From assembly GCA_903850425.1 (NCBI GenBank), contig CAINLR010000126.1:1-47466 (forward strand): a DNA stretch of 47,466 nucleotides. Direction: 5' to 3'. This document shows, piece after piece, positions 17,334-25,649 of this stretch (within the stretch, counting starts at the first letter, position 1; each line of letters begins with the position of its first letter). The notes under the pieces are model-generated. The model saw only the letters and a program-made list of their open reading frames with translations. It was not told the DNA's origin and did no database searches. Origin of the DNA: an uncultured Verrucomicrobia subdivision 3 bacterium (GTDB taxonomy: Bacteria; Verrucomicrobiota; Verrucomicrobiia; Limisphaerales; UBA11358). The position numbers were made by a program, and so were the translations under genes.

Positions 17334-18557
17334 TCAGCGGCCCAAGAGCCAGTTCCAACCGCGCCAGCGTCCAGGTTGGGTGGCGGTGAAGCTCGACCCG
17401 TGCAGGGTATCCAAGTCCATTTGGAATAAAAAGCCGATGCTGTTCGCCCCACGACCCTCCGAGCGGATGGCGTCAATGCCATAGGCATAGCTGACGATGA
17501 ACTTGAATTTGTCCGACGGCGAACGATACAAAATCCCCGCGCCAACGCCGCTGACCCAGTTGCCGGCCTGCTCGGTGCCGGACAAATAATCCATGGTGGC
17601 GGTGGCGGCGTTGAATTGCAGATTCCAGCGCTGGTCCGGCGCGATGGGCACCAGATAGCTCGCGTTCACCAGGGCGAATTGCCGGGCGCTGAATTCCTGG
17701 AAATAATAGCCGGGCAGTGACAGCGGGTATTCCGCCACGAGCGGCAAAAAGCCGCCGAGCCGGAACGCGCTCAAGCGGTCGGCCTTCACGCTCGTGCCGG
17801 CCACCAGCCGCACGAAGAAGTTTTGTTTGCTCTCCGGCAGCGTGTAGGACAACGCCGCCGCGCCCCAGAAAAGATGCGTGGCCGCCTCCGTGTCGCGGTC
17901 GCCGTTGAAACCATACGCGCCGGAACTGGTGCGGAATTCGCCTTCATACCACGCGGACAATTCCATCGCGAGCGCCGGAAACAGCGTCGGCTCCACGCCG
18001 CCCCAGCGCAGGCCGGTGCGGAGGTTGAAGGTGGTGCCATCGTCGGGCAGTTCGAAGCTTGGCGCGGTGTTGTCGTTGCCGTCATAGACGGAAACGTGGG
18101 CCGCGCCGCGCACCACGAAGTTCAACGGGATCAGGTCGCCGGGATTAAACAGATGATAAATGCTGGTGGACAATTCCGCGCCGTGACCGTCGAAGGATTC
18201 CTCCTCCTTCCATTTGCCGCCGCGAATTTCATTGTAGCTGTCGGCGAAACCGCCGCCGGCCGCGCCGATGGCAAAGTCCGTGTTCGGTCCCAGCCCGTGG
18301 TTGAAACCGAGCTCGGAATCGAGATACACCGGCGCGAGCGCCAGTCGCAGTGTGAGGTTGGTGCGCAAAAAATCCGGCTGGTTGTGGTAGTAATACGCGT
18401 AGCCCGCCACCGGCGCGCGGCCTTCGAGCGGCTGGTTGTAGCCAAACTGGATGAGGTCGCGCTTGACCGGATCAATCTGCGCGAAGCCGATGGCCGGCAA
18501 AAGCAATGCCAGCCCGGTCAGCGCGCGATGAAGGAGCCACCTCATCGCTAATTTCAT
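17334..18557 (-). CDS. Probable outer-membrane beta-barrel protein
   Basis: Protein of 407 residues with a signal peptide (MRWLLHRALTGLALLLPAIGFAQ near the N-terminus). The remainder has alternating aromatic and hydrophobic strands and many G/N turns (LRTNLTLRLALAPVYLDSEL, LSYTLPESKQNFFVRLVAG, FKFIVSYAYGIDAI), consistent with an outer-membrane barrel. No named family is recognised. The frame opens at 18596, but the ATG at 18557 is preceded by AGGA at 8 bases and gives a better signal peptide. It is divergent from carB', so the two share a 96-bp promoter region. Confidence 0.72.
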   Translation of the reverse strand: MKLAMRWLLHRALTGLALLLPAIGFAQIDPVKRDLIQFGYNQPLEGRAPVAGYAYYYHNQPDFLRTNLTLRLALAPVYLDSELGFNHGLGPNTDFAIGAAGGGFADSYNEIRGGKWKEEESFDGHGAELSTSIYHLFNPGDLIPLNFVVRGAAHVSVYDGNDNTAPSFELPDDGTTFNLRTGLRWGGVEPTLFPALAMELSAWYEGEFRTSSGAYGFNGDRDTEAATHLFWGAAALSYTLPESKQNFFVRLVAGTSVKADRLSAFRLGGFLPLVAEYPLSLPGYYFQEFSARQFALVNASYLVPIAPDQRWNLQFNAATATMDYLSGTEQAGNWVSGVGAGILYRSPSDKFKFIVSYAYGIDAIRSEGRGANSIGFLFQMDLDTLHGSSFTATQPGRWRGWNWLLGR

Positions 18558-18653
18558 AAGGGAATCCTGCCGCCGCCGCAAGCGCGTTCGTTTCATACTT
18601 TCTGGACAGGCGAAATTTTTTCCGGCTTACTACCGTGAATTTATTTTCGCCGA

Positions 18654-20453
18654 ATGTCATCACTCAACGCAGAAAAACTCGCCCAAGCCAAGTCGCTCGG
18701 ATTTTCCGACCGGCAGATCGCCCATTTGACCGGCACCACCGAGGACGCCATCCGCGCCGAGCGCAAACGCCTCGGCCTCGTGCCGAGCTATCGCCTGGTG
18801 GACACTTGCGCCGCCGAGTTCGAGGCTTACACGCCGTATTATTATTCCACTTACGATCGCGGCGACGACGAGGTCAAAGGCAACACCGCGAAGAAAGTGA
18901 TGATTCTCGGCGGCGGGCCGAACCGCATCGGCCAGGGCATTGAATTTGATTACTGCTGCGTCCACGCCGCGTTCGCGCTCAAGGAAGACGGATTCGAGAC
19001 CATCATGGTGAACTCAAATCCCGAAACCGTTTCCACGGACTACGACACCAGCGACAAACTATTTTTCGAGCCCCTGACGCTCGAAGACGTGCTGCACATT
19101 TACGAACGCGAAAAATGCTGGGGCGCCATCGCGCAGTTCGGCGGCCAGACGCCCTTGAACCTCGCGCTAGGCTTGCAGAAGAACGGCGTCAACATCATTG
19201 GCACCTCGCCGCAGAGCATTGAGATCGCCGAAGACCGCAAGCTCTTCGCGGCGATGTTAAACAAGCTGAACATCCCCCAGCCGCCGAACGGCCTCGCCAC
19301 GAACGCCGAAGAAGCGCTGGTCATCTCCAAGCGCCTGACCTATCCCGTGCTTGTCCGTCCGTCGTTCGTGCTCGGTGGCCGCGCCATGCAGATCGTTTAC
19401 TCGGACGCGGAACTGTCCCACTACATGAAGTTCGCCGTGGAAGCGTCGCCCGAACGCCCGGTGCTCGTGGATAAATTTCTCGAAGACGCCACCGAAGTGG
19501 ATGTGGATTGCATCACTGACGTCGGCCAGTTCCAAAATCCGAATGATGGCACCATCGTCATTGGCGGCATGTTGGAGCACATCGAATTTGCCGGCGTGCA
19601 TTCCGGCGACGCCGCGATGGTTCTGCCCGCGCACACGCTCTCGCAAAAAGTCATTGGCATCATCCGCGACTACACCCACGCCATGGCGCGCGAACTCAAA
19701 GTCATCGGCCTGATGAATGTGCAATACGCCGTCAAGGGTGACACCGTCTATGTGCTCGAAGTGAATCCGCGCGCCTCGCGCACGGTGCCCTTTGTTTCCA
19801 AGGCCATCGGCAAACCATTGGCCAAGCTCGCCGCGAAAGTGATGGCGGGAAAAACCTTGAAAGAACTCGGCTTCACCGAGGAAATCTGGACGAAGTATTG
19901 GGCGGTGAAAGAATCGGTCTTCCCGTTCAACCGCTTCCATGGCCAGGACATTTTGCTCTCGCCGGAAATGCGTTCCACCGGCGAAGTCATGGGGCTCGAC
20001 GCCGATCTCGGCGTGGCCTATGCCAAATCGCAGATGGCCGCCAACTCACCGCTGCCCCTGGGCGGAAAAGTCTTCATCAGCGTCAGTGATGCGCACAAAG
20101 GCGAAGTCGCAGCGGTCGCCCGACAATTTGCCGACTTGGGCTTCAGCCTCGTGGCCACCGGCGGCACGGCGAATATCCTGGAAAAAGCCGGGCTGCAAGT
20201 GGAGCGCACCCTCAAGCTGCTCCAGGGCCGGCCCAACGTGATTGACCTGCTCAAGAACAAGGAAATTCAATTTGTCATCAACACCCCCAGCGGGGCCGCG
20301 CCGCGCGAAGATGAAATCAAAATCCGCACGACCGCCGTTTACACCAACACGCCGATTGCCACGACGTTGAGCGGGGCCAAGGCTGCCGCCCTCGGCATCG
20401 CCGCGCTCAAGCGCAGCGGCTATGCCGTGCAGACGTTGCAGGAATACCTTTGA
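18654..20453 (+). CDS. carB: Carbamoyl-phosphate synthase large chain, C-terminal half (split CarB)
   Basis: 599 residues corresponding to the second half of CarB; intact bacterial CarB is about 1070. It begins in the oligomerisation domain (AKSLGFSDRQIAHLTG, VDTCAAEFEAYTPYYYSTY), then has the carbamate-phosphorylating ATP-grasp half (VMILGGGPNRIGQGIEFDY from about residue 82; VLVRPSFVLGGRAM; VLEVNPRASRTVPFVSKA) and the C-terminal MGS allosteric domain (about 465-599, ATGGTANILEKAG). The ammonia-activating N-terminal half is absent, and upstream is a divergent barrel gene with no carB-like sequence. The ATG is clean and all motifs are intact, so this is probably a functional subunit of a two-gene CarB, as known in some archaea and thermophiles, rather than a pseudogene. 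Confidence 0.9.
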   Translation: MSSLNAEKLAQAKSLGFSDRQIAHLTGTTEDAIRAERKRLGLVPSYRLVDTCAAEFEAYTPYYYSTYDRGDDEVKGNTAKKVMILGGGPNRIGQGIEFDYCCVHAAFALKEDGFETIMVNSNPETVSTDYDTSDKLFFEPLTLEDVLHIYEREKCWGAIAQFGGQTPLNLALGLQKNGVNIIGTSPQSIEIAEDRKLFAAMLNKLNIPQPPNGLATNAEEALVISKRLTYPVLVRPSFVLGGRAMQIVYSDAELSHYMKFAVEASPERPVLVDKFLEDATEVDVDCITDVGQFQNPNDGTIVIGGMLEHIEFAGVHSGDAAMVLPAHTLSQKVIGIIRDYTHAMARELKVIGLMNVQYAVKGDTVYVLEVNPRASRTVPFVSKAIGKPLAKLAAKVMAGKTLKELGFTEEIWTKYWAVKESVFPFNRFHGQDILLSPEMRSTGEVMGLDADLGVAYAKSQMAANSPLPLGGKVFISVSDAHKGEVAAVARQFADLGFSLVATGGTANILEKAGLQVERTLKLLQGRPNVIDLLKNKEIQFVINTPSGAAPREDEIKIRTTAVYTNTPIATTLSGAKAAALGIAALKRSGYAVQTLQEYL

Positions 20454-20494
20454 TCCCGCGCGGCGGTTTTTAGCGGCGCGGCATCGCCGTGGGC

Positions 20495-20746
20495 AAACCG
20501 GCCGGTGACATCATGGCACCCCACCCTTGGATTCCGCCACCGCGCGGCCAGCGGTTGGAACCGCACCCTCGGAACGAAGAACCGCACGATTGGATGCGCC
20601 AACCGCAAGACCGGATCACGCGACCGGACCAGCGGATCAACGAACCGCGTCCTCAGACTCAATCACCGGACGATGGGCAGCCAAAACCGCGCGATTGGAT
20701 CACGAAACCGGACGATCGGATGGACAAACCGAGCGATCAGCTGGCC
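20495..20746. repeat. Degenerate 21-bp tandem array (12 units) after carB
   Basis: Twelve consecutive 21-base units starting at 20495, with phase kept exactly: AAACCGGCC, GCACCCCAC, CCACCGCGC, GAACCGCAC, GAACCGCAC, CAACCGCAA, CGACCGGAC, GAACCGCGT, TCACCGGAC, AAACCGCGC, AAACCGGAC, AAACCGAGC (first nine bases of each). The best units read AAACCGNNCGATNGGATNAN. A frame from a GTG at 20489 to 20932 reads through as a heptad xPxDxxx (EPHDWMR, QPQDRIT, KPRDWIT, KPDDRMD), but other frames are also open, so coding is not assumed. Confidence 0.85.
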
Positions 20747-20834
20747 CGCCGCTGCGTTCGTAAGCCGCGTATTTTCAGTTGTTTGAGCAAAGACGGCGAA
20801 GTCGCGGAGCAACGCAACGACAATCCGACAATAG

Positions 20835-21046
20835 CCCAGCCATTCATGGCTGGGTGCGTGAAGGGCCTGGAGTCGCAGAGCGACGTTATGGAAATTAGCC
20901 AGCTACGAAGTGGCTGGCAATGCGTCCGATGAATTTGACCGTCCTGAAAGGACGATGGATTCCACCGTCCCTTCAGGACGGATTCCGTCTTGGGCGGTGA
21001 ACCAGACACTGCGTGTCTGGCTAATTTCCGGTTGTCCCTGCGGGAC
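20835..21046. repeat. Hairpin cluster with a REPIN-like pair
   Basis: Arms GGAAATTAGCCAG (20890-20902) and its exact complement CTGGCTAATTTCC (21017-21029) flank a 140-bp element. Hairpins in and around it: CCCAGCCAT-TC-ATGGCTGGG (20835-20854), GCCAGC...GGCTGGC (20898-20918), CGTCCT-GAA-AGGACG (20940-20954), CCGTCC...GGACGG (20965-20981), CCAGACAC-TGC-GTGTCTGG (21002-21020), GTCCC-TGC-GGGAC (21034-21046). No gene is seen here. Confidence 0.82.
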
Positions 21047-21288
21047 GAAGCCGGCACGACGCCGAAAACGGCCACCGGGACGGGCGCGCTCGGCGGCGGT
21101 GCTGGTGCTGGGGTGTTGATTTATTAACCGCGGAATTGGCTTCCCAAGCCCACCACACGTCATCGTCACGGGCCAACGGCCACAAAATTCCTCGCCGCCA
21201 CCGCATTTTCCGCTTTGCTTCGCACCGGCAGCGGACTAATAATCCAGCGTTAGCAACCAAATCAGACTTATGGAGTGGAGAAAAAATT

Positions 21289-21993
21289 ATGGATGACTAT
21301 TCATTCGCCCGCTACGACAAGTTTGGCCGCGTGCTCGCCTTCGGCCAAAAAAACCTCACCGACGTTTCCGCCACCGATGCCCCCGCGCATCTGACCAAGC
21401 TCGGCAACATCCTCGCGGACCTGGACAAAGCCAAAGCCGGCCAGGGCGGCGGCAGCGCCACCCCCGTGGGCGTGCTCCGCGATGTCTTGCGGCTCGACGT
21501 GCAAAACATCACCCGCACCGCCCGCGCCCTGGCGCAGGACGATCCCAACTACAACGTGCTGTTCCGCCCGCCGGAATCGCACAATCCGCACGGCCTGCTC
21601 ACCGCCGCCGATGCCATCCTCGGCCACCTCATCGTCGCTCCGACGGACGACCCCGCCACCAAGACGGCCAAGGCCGCGCGCATCGCCAAATTCGTGGGCA
21701 AGGGTTTGCCGACGGACTTTGCCGCCCGCCTCGTGGCCGACCGCAGCCAGATTGATGATGCCCACGAAACCGAAAACGATGCCGACAACGACGGCGTGGA
21801 AAACACCGCCGCCATCAGCCGCCTCGTGGACGAGGGCATGAAGGAATGCAACAGCCTGGACGCCATTTTCCACAACGTCTATACGCACAACGCGGACAAA
21901 TTGACCGCGTGGCTGAGCGCCAGCCATCTCCAACGCGTCGCCAAACACGCCGCCGCGCCCGCCCCGCCGCCGACGCCGAAAACGAATCCGTAA
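21289..21993 (+). CDS. Conserved-looking hypothetical protein
   Basis: 234 residues, soluble, no signal peptide or membrane segment. The start ATG at 21289 has GGAG 8 bases upstream, one of the clearest ribosome sites in the window; the frame opens earlier, at 21136, without support. The N-terminus (MDDYSFARYDKFGRVLAFGQ) is followed by helix-rich Ala/Asp-rich sequence, an acidic stretch (HETENDADNDGVEN, about 164-177) and a proline-rich tail (APAPPPTPKTNP). I do not recognise the family. It stands alone, followed by a strong terminator at 22024, and is bracketed by repeat-rich DNA on both sides. Confidence 0.75.
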   Translation: MDDYSFARYDKFGRVLAFGQKNLTDVSATDAPAHLTKLGNILADLDKAKAGQGGGSATPVGVLRDVLRLDVQNITRTARALAQDDPNYNVLFRPPESHNPHGLLTAADAILGHLIVAPTDDPATKTAKAARIAKFVGKGLPTDFAARLVADRSQIDDAHETENDADNDGVENTAAISRLVDEGMKECNSLDAIFHNVYTHNADKLTAWLSASHLQRVAKHAAAPAPPPTPKTNP

Positions 21994-22023
21994 AACGAAA
22001 AGCAAATTACGATGTCATTCCCG

Positions 22024-22052
22024 AACGGGACGGCGAGCGCCGTCCCGTTTTT
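22024..22052 (+). terminator. Rho-independent terminator
   Basis: Perfect 11-bp stem AACGGGACGGC / GCCGTCCCGTT (22024-22034 and 22039-22049), loop GAGC, then a T run to 22052. It lies 31 bp after the gene at 21289-21993. Confidence 0.92.
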
Positions 22053-22383
22053 CGCTGGCGGGAGGTGGGAGCCGACGGGAGGAGTCGCAAATATTCCGCC
22101 CCCAGTCTTTTGTTAGAGACGCATCGCCTCGTCTCCTACAATAATGTGGGGCCGTCTGGGGTTCACAGCGCGAACGTTTCTTTCGGCGAATGCTCGCTCC
22201 CAGGCGAGGATTTCACCGGCTGTGCTTTCGGTTTATTTGGCGACCGTCCGGCCAATCCAGGCGCCGGTTTTGCCACCGACGCGGAGGAGCGGGTTGGGGT
22301 GGCCACTAGGCGAGAAGCCGGTCCCACTATCGCCACTGGCTGGCCCTTGTAACTAAATCCACCCAAGCTTCGTCCAATCACCG
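22053..22383. repeat. Repeat-bearing intergenic region, no gene recognised
   Basis: About 330 bp between the terminator and the pectate lyase gene. A hairpin GTTAGAGACG...CGTCTCCTAC at 22113-22140 is REP-like. The remainder (for example TTTCTTTCGGCGAATGCTCG at 22179) gives only short overlapping ORFs without domain features. Confidence 0.5.
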
Positions 22384-23523
22384 ATGCAACCCGCCGCCTG
22401 TTTTGCGACCTTTTTCTTCACCGCCGTATTTTCGGGCCTGGCGCAAACCCACGCACCGCTCGCCTTTGCCGGCGCGGAAGGGTTCGGCCAATTCGCCAGC
22501 GGCGGGCGCGGCGGCGAAATTTTCCACGTCACGACGTTGGCCGATGCCGGTGCCGGCTCCTTCCGCGACGCGGTCAGCCAACCAAATCGCATCGTCGTCT
22601 TTGATGTCGGCGGCATCATCCGGCTGCAATCCAACGTGGCCGTCACCAGCGACCTTTCCATCCTCGGCCAGACGGCGCCCGGTGATGGCATCCTGCTTTA
22701 CGGCCGCTCCGTTTCGTTCAGCGGCCAGAAGAACGTCATCGTGCGTTACCTGCGTTTCCGCGAAGGCATCAGCGGCGATCGCGGCAAATGTTCCGTGAAT
22801 CTTTCCAGCGGCAGCGACATGATTTTCGATCACTGCTCCATTGAGTGGGGCCGCTGGGATTGCCTGGGCGTCACGCAAGGCAGCCACGACCTCACGTTTC
22901 AATACTGCATCATAGGCGAAGGCGTGGACCCGCAGCGGTTCGGTTCGCTCTCCGATTCCGTGACGAACATCACCTACACGCACAATCTCTGGATCAACAA
23001 CCAGAGCCGCAATCCCAAGGCGAAGGGCCGCATCCAGTATGTCAACAACGTGGTTTACAACTGGGGCGTCTGCGGCCTCGTGGGCGGCCACTCGGGCGCG
23101 GATCATTTTCTGGATGCCGTCGGAAATTATTTCATCGCCGGGCCCAACTCCAACCAGCACGCCGTCGGTGAATTCAAAAGCACCGACCACGTTTTTCAAC
23201 AAGATAATGTTGCCGCCATGGACAAGGCCGGCAACTTGAACGGGCGCGAACTGGTTCCCGCTGACTTTGGCGGCGGCGACAGTGCGCCGACGTTGGCAAC
23301 CAGTTTCACCGTCGCGCCGCTGACCAATGTGACGGTCGAGGCCGCGGCGCCCGCGCTCACCAACGTCCTGGCCCAGGCCGGCTGTTCGCTGCATCGCGAC
23401 GCCCTGGACGCCCGGCTGGTTGACGCCGTCCGCTCCTTCGGCACGCGCGGGAAGATCATCCACGACGAGGCGGAAGTTGGCGGCCCGGGGGAATGGAAGG
23501 AAATCCACGCCCCAACCAAATAG
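22384..23523 (+). CDS. Secreted pectate lyase family protein (PL1-like)
   Basis: 379 residues with an N-terminal signal sequence (ACFATFFFTAVFSGLAQ). The mature protein starts APLAFAGAEGFGQFASGGRGG followed by VTTLADAGAGSFRDAV, the typical opening of the PL1/PbH1 right-handed beta-helix lyases that cleave polygalacturonate or related uronans by beta-elimination. Further beta-helix landmarks are IVVFDVGGIIRL, NVIVRYLRFREG, MIFDHCSIEWG and ITYTHNLWINNQSRNPK, where the Asp-His and NxxRNP surroundings correspond to the calcium-binding and catalytic region. The exact substrate is not clear. It is monocistronic, with repeat-rich DNA on both sides. Confidence 0.87.
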   Translation: MQPAACFATFFFTAVFSGLAQTHAPLAFAGAEGFGQFASGGRGGEIFHVTTLADAGAGSFRDAVSQPNRIVVFDVGGIIRLQSNVAVTSDLSILGQTAPGDGILLYGRSVSFSGQKNVIVRYLRFREGISGDRGKCSVNLSSGSDMIFDHCSIEWGRWDCLGVTQGSHDLTFQYCIIGEGVDPQRFGSLSDSVTNITYTHNLWINNQSRNPKAKGRIQYVNNVVYNWGVCGLVGGHSGADHFLDAVGNYFIAGPNSNQHAVGEFKSTDHVFQQDNVAAMDKAGNLNGRELVPADFGGGDSAPTLATSFTVAPLTNVTVEAAAPALTNVLAQAGCSLHRDALDARLVDAVRSFGTRGKIIHDEAEVGGPGEWKEIHAPTK

Positions 23524-23569
23524 CCTCCCGCCGACCCGGACGCTGGCGCGAACTCCGACGGCTCCCGGC

Positions 23570-23837
23570 CGCGCGCCGCATCTGGGAGTGCGGTGGCCGA
23601 GCGGGCGCGGCGACACCACTTTCGCGCGGACCAACCGCAGGGAGAATTCCATCCGTGACGTGCGTGCGAACGCGGCGTGGCGCGGCGCTTCTCGCCGCAG
23701 TCCAAGTCACGCTCGCGCGAATTTTACGCGACGGCGCGCGGGCCTCAGCCCGCTTCCACATCCGAACTGGCGAGGACGTAAAAAATTTCTATGCGTGCTG
23801 GCGTCCGGGAGCTGAAGCGGCGTGAACGCCGCGCTCC
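23570..23837. repeat. REP relics downstream of the pectate lyase gene
   Basis: This region holds GGGAGTGCGGTGGCCGAGCG...GACACCACTTT (23586-23625), a hairpin-like element, and GCGGCGTGAACGCCGCGCTCC (23817-23837), whose complement begins GGAGCGCGGCGTTCACGCCG and belongs to the GGAGCGCGG family. No gene is convincing between 23524 and 24293. Confidence 0.65.
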
Positions 23838-23945
23838 AGACGCGCCGGGTGCGCCGGAACGCCGCTGCCGTCGAGGTGGTTTTTCTGGATAAATATTTTG
23901 CGGGCGCAAAGGGAAAAGCATGGAACGGAAAACGTCATGCGTTTG

Positions 23946-24186
23946 CGGAAAATCCCAAAGAGATTTCGTCCTCCAGCCCAGGGTTGCGCGCCGCGAGCCA
24001 CCTTGGGTGACGATTCAAATTGGATTCAACCGCAACGCGGTGGTGGCGAATGTCCCGGGCAATGGACGGACGGACGGAAATGGCCGCAACCGCGTTGCGG
24101 TTGGGAATTTTTTGCGGACGCTGACCCATGGTAGCTCGTGCCTCGCAACCCTGGGCTTTGGGTCGGAATTCCGTTGGGATTCTCGG
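23946..24186. repeat. Nested long inverted-repeat element (about 240 bp)
   Basis: Outer arms of about 63 bp: 23946-24008 (contains AGCCCAGGGTTGCGCGCCGC) and 24124-24186 (complement contains AGCCCAGGGTTGCGAGGCAC). Within the 115-bp centre, ACCGCAACGCGGT (24029-24041) faces ACCGCGTTGCGGT. The whole is nearly a 240-bp palindrome, MITE- or REPIN-like, ending 107 bp from the AT-rich gene at 24294. Confidence 0.85.
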
Positions 24187-24293
24187 ATGGCGTGAGCGTG
24201 TGGCGGTGTGATAAAGTCAAATCGTGTTCGGGGGGGGCGAACAATGCCAACGGTATTGTGACATCGACTTTTCCGGCAGAGCCGGGGGATTTC

Positions 24294-25514
24294 CTACGAA
24301 TTAAAATTTAGCGCTGCCTTAGTTATTTCCAGAGCTTCAAAATCAATCTTTTTTCTTACAAGTTCTGGAAAACTTGCCTCAAGCGTTAAATAAAAAGATA
24401 CAGTTCCGTCAATATCCCAAGTAGGGGAATGCGCATCCAAAGTATCCAAAATGGCTTGTATCCTTGTTTCTGTTGGCATTTTGAAGCGATGGCCGTGTTC
24501 GCAATATAATCTAATCGTTTGCTCGCAATAATAGCTCACTTCAACTTGATCCACTCTAAATGTGTCTTCCCAAAACTCAATGCGTTGGCGTTGGGCCTCT
24601 TTCAAGTCCATCTTTGCGTCGCTAATTTCACCCCGTTCGGCATTTTGAAGACTCCGTTTCGCGTCTTCACAATCTCGACGCAAATAATGGGCGGGTTTGC
24701 TATGACGTTCGTCTGTCTCCATTCTGCTTTGCTCGCGTGCAGCTTGCTTTCGTTTTTCTAGGTCTGGCGCACTTAATAATTCACTAATTAGATTTGAGGC
24801 GTCGGATACGCTTAAGTCGGAGTCTGGATTGCCACCCAGTCCGCGAATATAATCAAGTTGGCTTTCACTGGCCTTGGCCTCTGGCAACTCTTCACGAATT
24901 TGAGCTTCGATGATTTGCCTCTTCTCAATAACAAAATCACGGTCCTTTTTTGGCAAAACTCGTTCTATTGCCTTTTGCAACTCCAACACGATTAGAAACT
25001 CAGGATAGTCTTTTGGGCAAAGCTCGCCTTCTGCCAAAACAAGCCGCGCGACACATGATAAATATCCAATCGCAGGAATTTCAGAATTTGGATTTCCGTC
25101 TAACCAAACCAGCAAGCGATTTGCACCCGCATCGTTGACCAATCCATCCTTGGTAATGTCTGTGAGCAAATTCAGCAACTCCTTTACAGATGGGAGTTGC
25201 ATTTGTGAACTGGTCAAAGAAATTCGTGCTCCTTTTGTTTTGTTTACCTCTAAATCGAACCGCGCCTTGAATTTGTTATACTTGTTCCATGCTTTATTTA
25301 GTTCCCGTTCAGAAAGAATTTTCTTTTTGGTTTGAGCAACTGGCGTGGGTGTTGGTTCTTGAGGTGGTATCTCTTGGGCCAGCAACGTTGTTGTTTCAAA
25401 ACAGTGAGGGCACTTTATAGACATACCGGAGTAGCTGGCATCGAACTCTATGTGGCCTCCACAATGCTGGCAACTGCACTTCGCAAATTTTGTTTCTGAC
25501 TGTGAATCGCCCAT
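24294..25514 (-). CDS. Zinc-ribbon protein of unknown function, AT-rich
   Basis: 406 residues. The N-terminus has two CxxC pairs (CSCQHCGGHIEFDASYSG, then CPHCFE), a zinc-ribbon of the type that recognises DNA, RNA or protein. A proline-rich linker (EIPPQEPTPTPVAQ, about 48-61) leads to a long charged helical region without known domains; MDLKEAQRQRIEFWEDTFRV is typical. The gene is clearly AT-richer than its neighbours and uses A/T-ending codons freely, which suggests recent transfer. It is bounded by the large inverted repeat (23946-24186) on one side and the ubiD-fragment/toxin region on the other. Function unknown; a defence role would be speculation. Confidence 0.8.
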   Translation of the reverse strand: MGDSQSETKFAKCSCQHCGGHIEFDASYSGMSIKCPHCFETTTLLAQEIPPQEPTPTPVAQTKKKILSERELNKAWNKYNKFKARFDLEVNKTKGARISLTSSQMQLPSVKELLNLLTDITKDGLVNDAGANRLLVWLDGNPNSEIPAIGYLSCVARLVLAEGELCPKDYPEFLIVLELQKAIERVLPKKDRDFVIEKRQIIEAQIREELPEAKASESQLDYIRGLGGNPDSDLSVSDASNLISELLSAPDLEKRKQAAREQSRMETDERHSKPAHYLRRDCEDAKRSLQNAERGEISDAKMDLKEAQRQRIEFWEDTFRVDQVEVSYYCEQTIRLYCEHGHRFKMPTETRIQAILDTLDAHSPTWDIDGTVSFYLTLEASFPELVRKKIDFEALEITKAALNFNS

Positions 25515-25526
25515 AAGAATCGTGAT

Positions 25527-25649
25527 TCAAATTTTCGCTTTCAAAATATTTTCTACCTTCGCCTTCACGCTTTCATCCATCTTGATGAGCGGCGGCCACG
25601 CGCGTTTGAAACCTTCGCCGGGAATTTTCTTCGTCGCGTCAATTTTCAT
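25527..25649 (-). pseudogene. Duplicated ubiD 3'-end fragment
   Basis: A 40-codon frame reading MKIDATKKIPGEGFKRAW...KMDESVKAKVENILKAKI. The first part is the C-terminus of the UbiD encoded at 26334-27962 (FDATKKIPGEGFKRAW...). At the DNA level 25558-25642 matches 26374-26458 over 85 bp with one mismatch (25632). The tails differ after DESVKAK. Its ATG overlaps the stop of the nucleotidyltransferase gene (ATGA), so it could be translated, but it is best read as a recombination remnant. Confidence 0.85.

Noticed and set aside
20489-20932. ORF with heptad xPxDxxx repeats
   Set aside because: At least three plus frames and one minus frame are open across the same array, and the tail runs into hairpin repeats, so coding is not supported; kept as a repeat finding.
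20835-21046. CRISPR array
   Set aside because: The palindromes differ in sequence and spacing; there are no regular direct repeats with unique spacers and no cas genes.
22113-22383. Small genes ahead of the pectate lyase
   Set aside because: Short overlapping frames with REP-type composition and no start signals.
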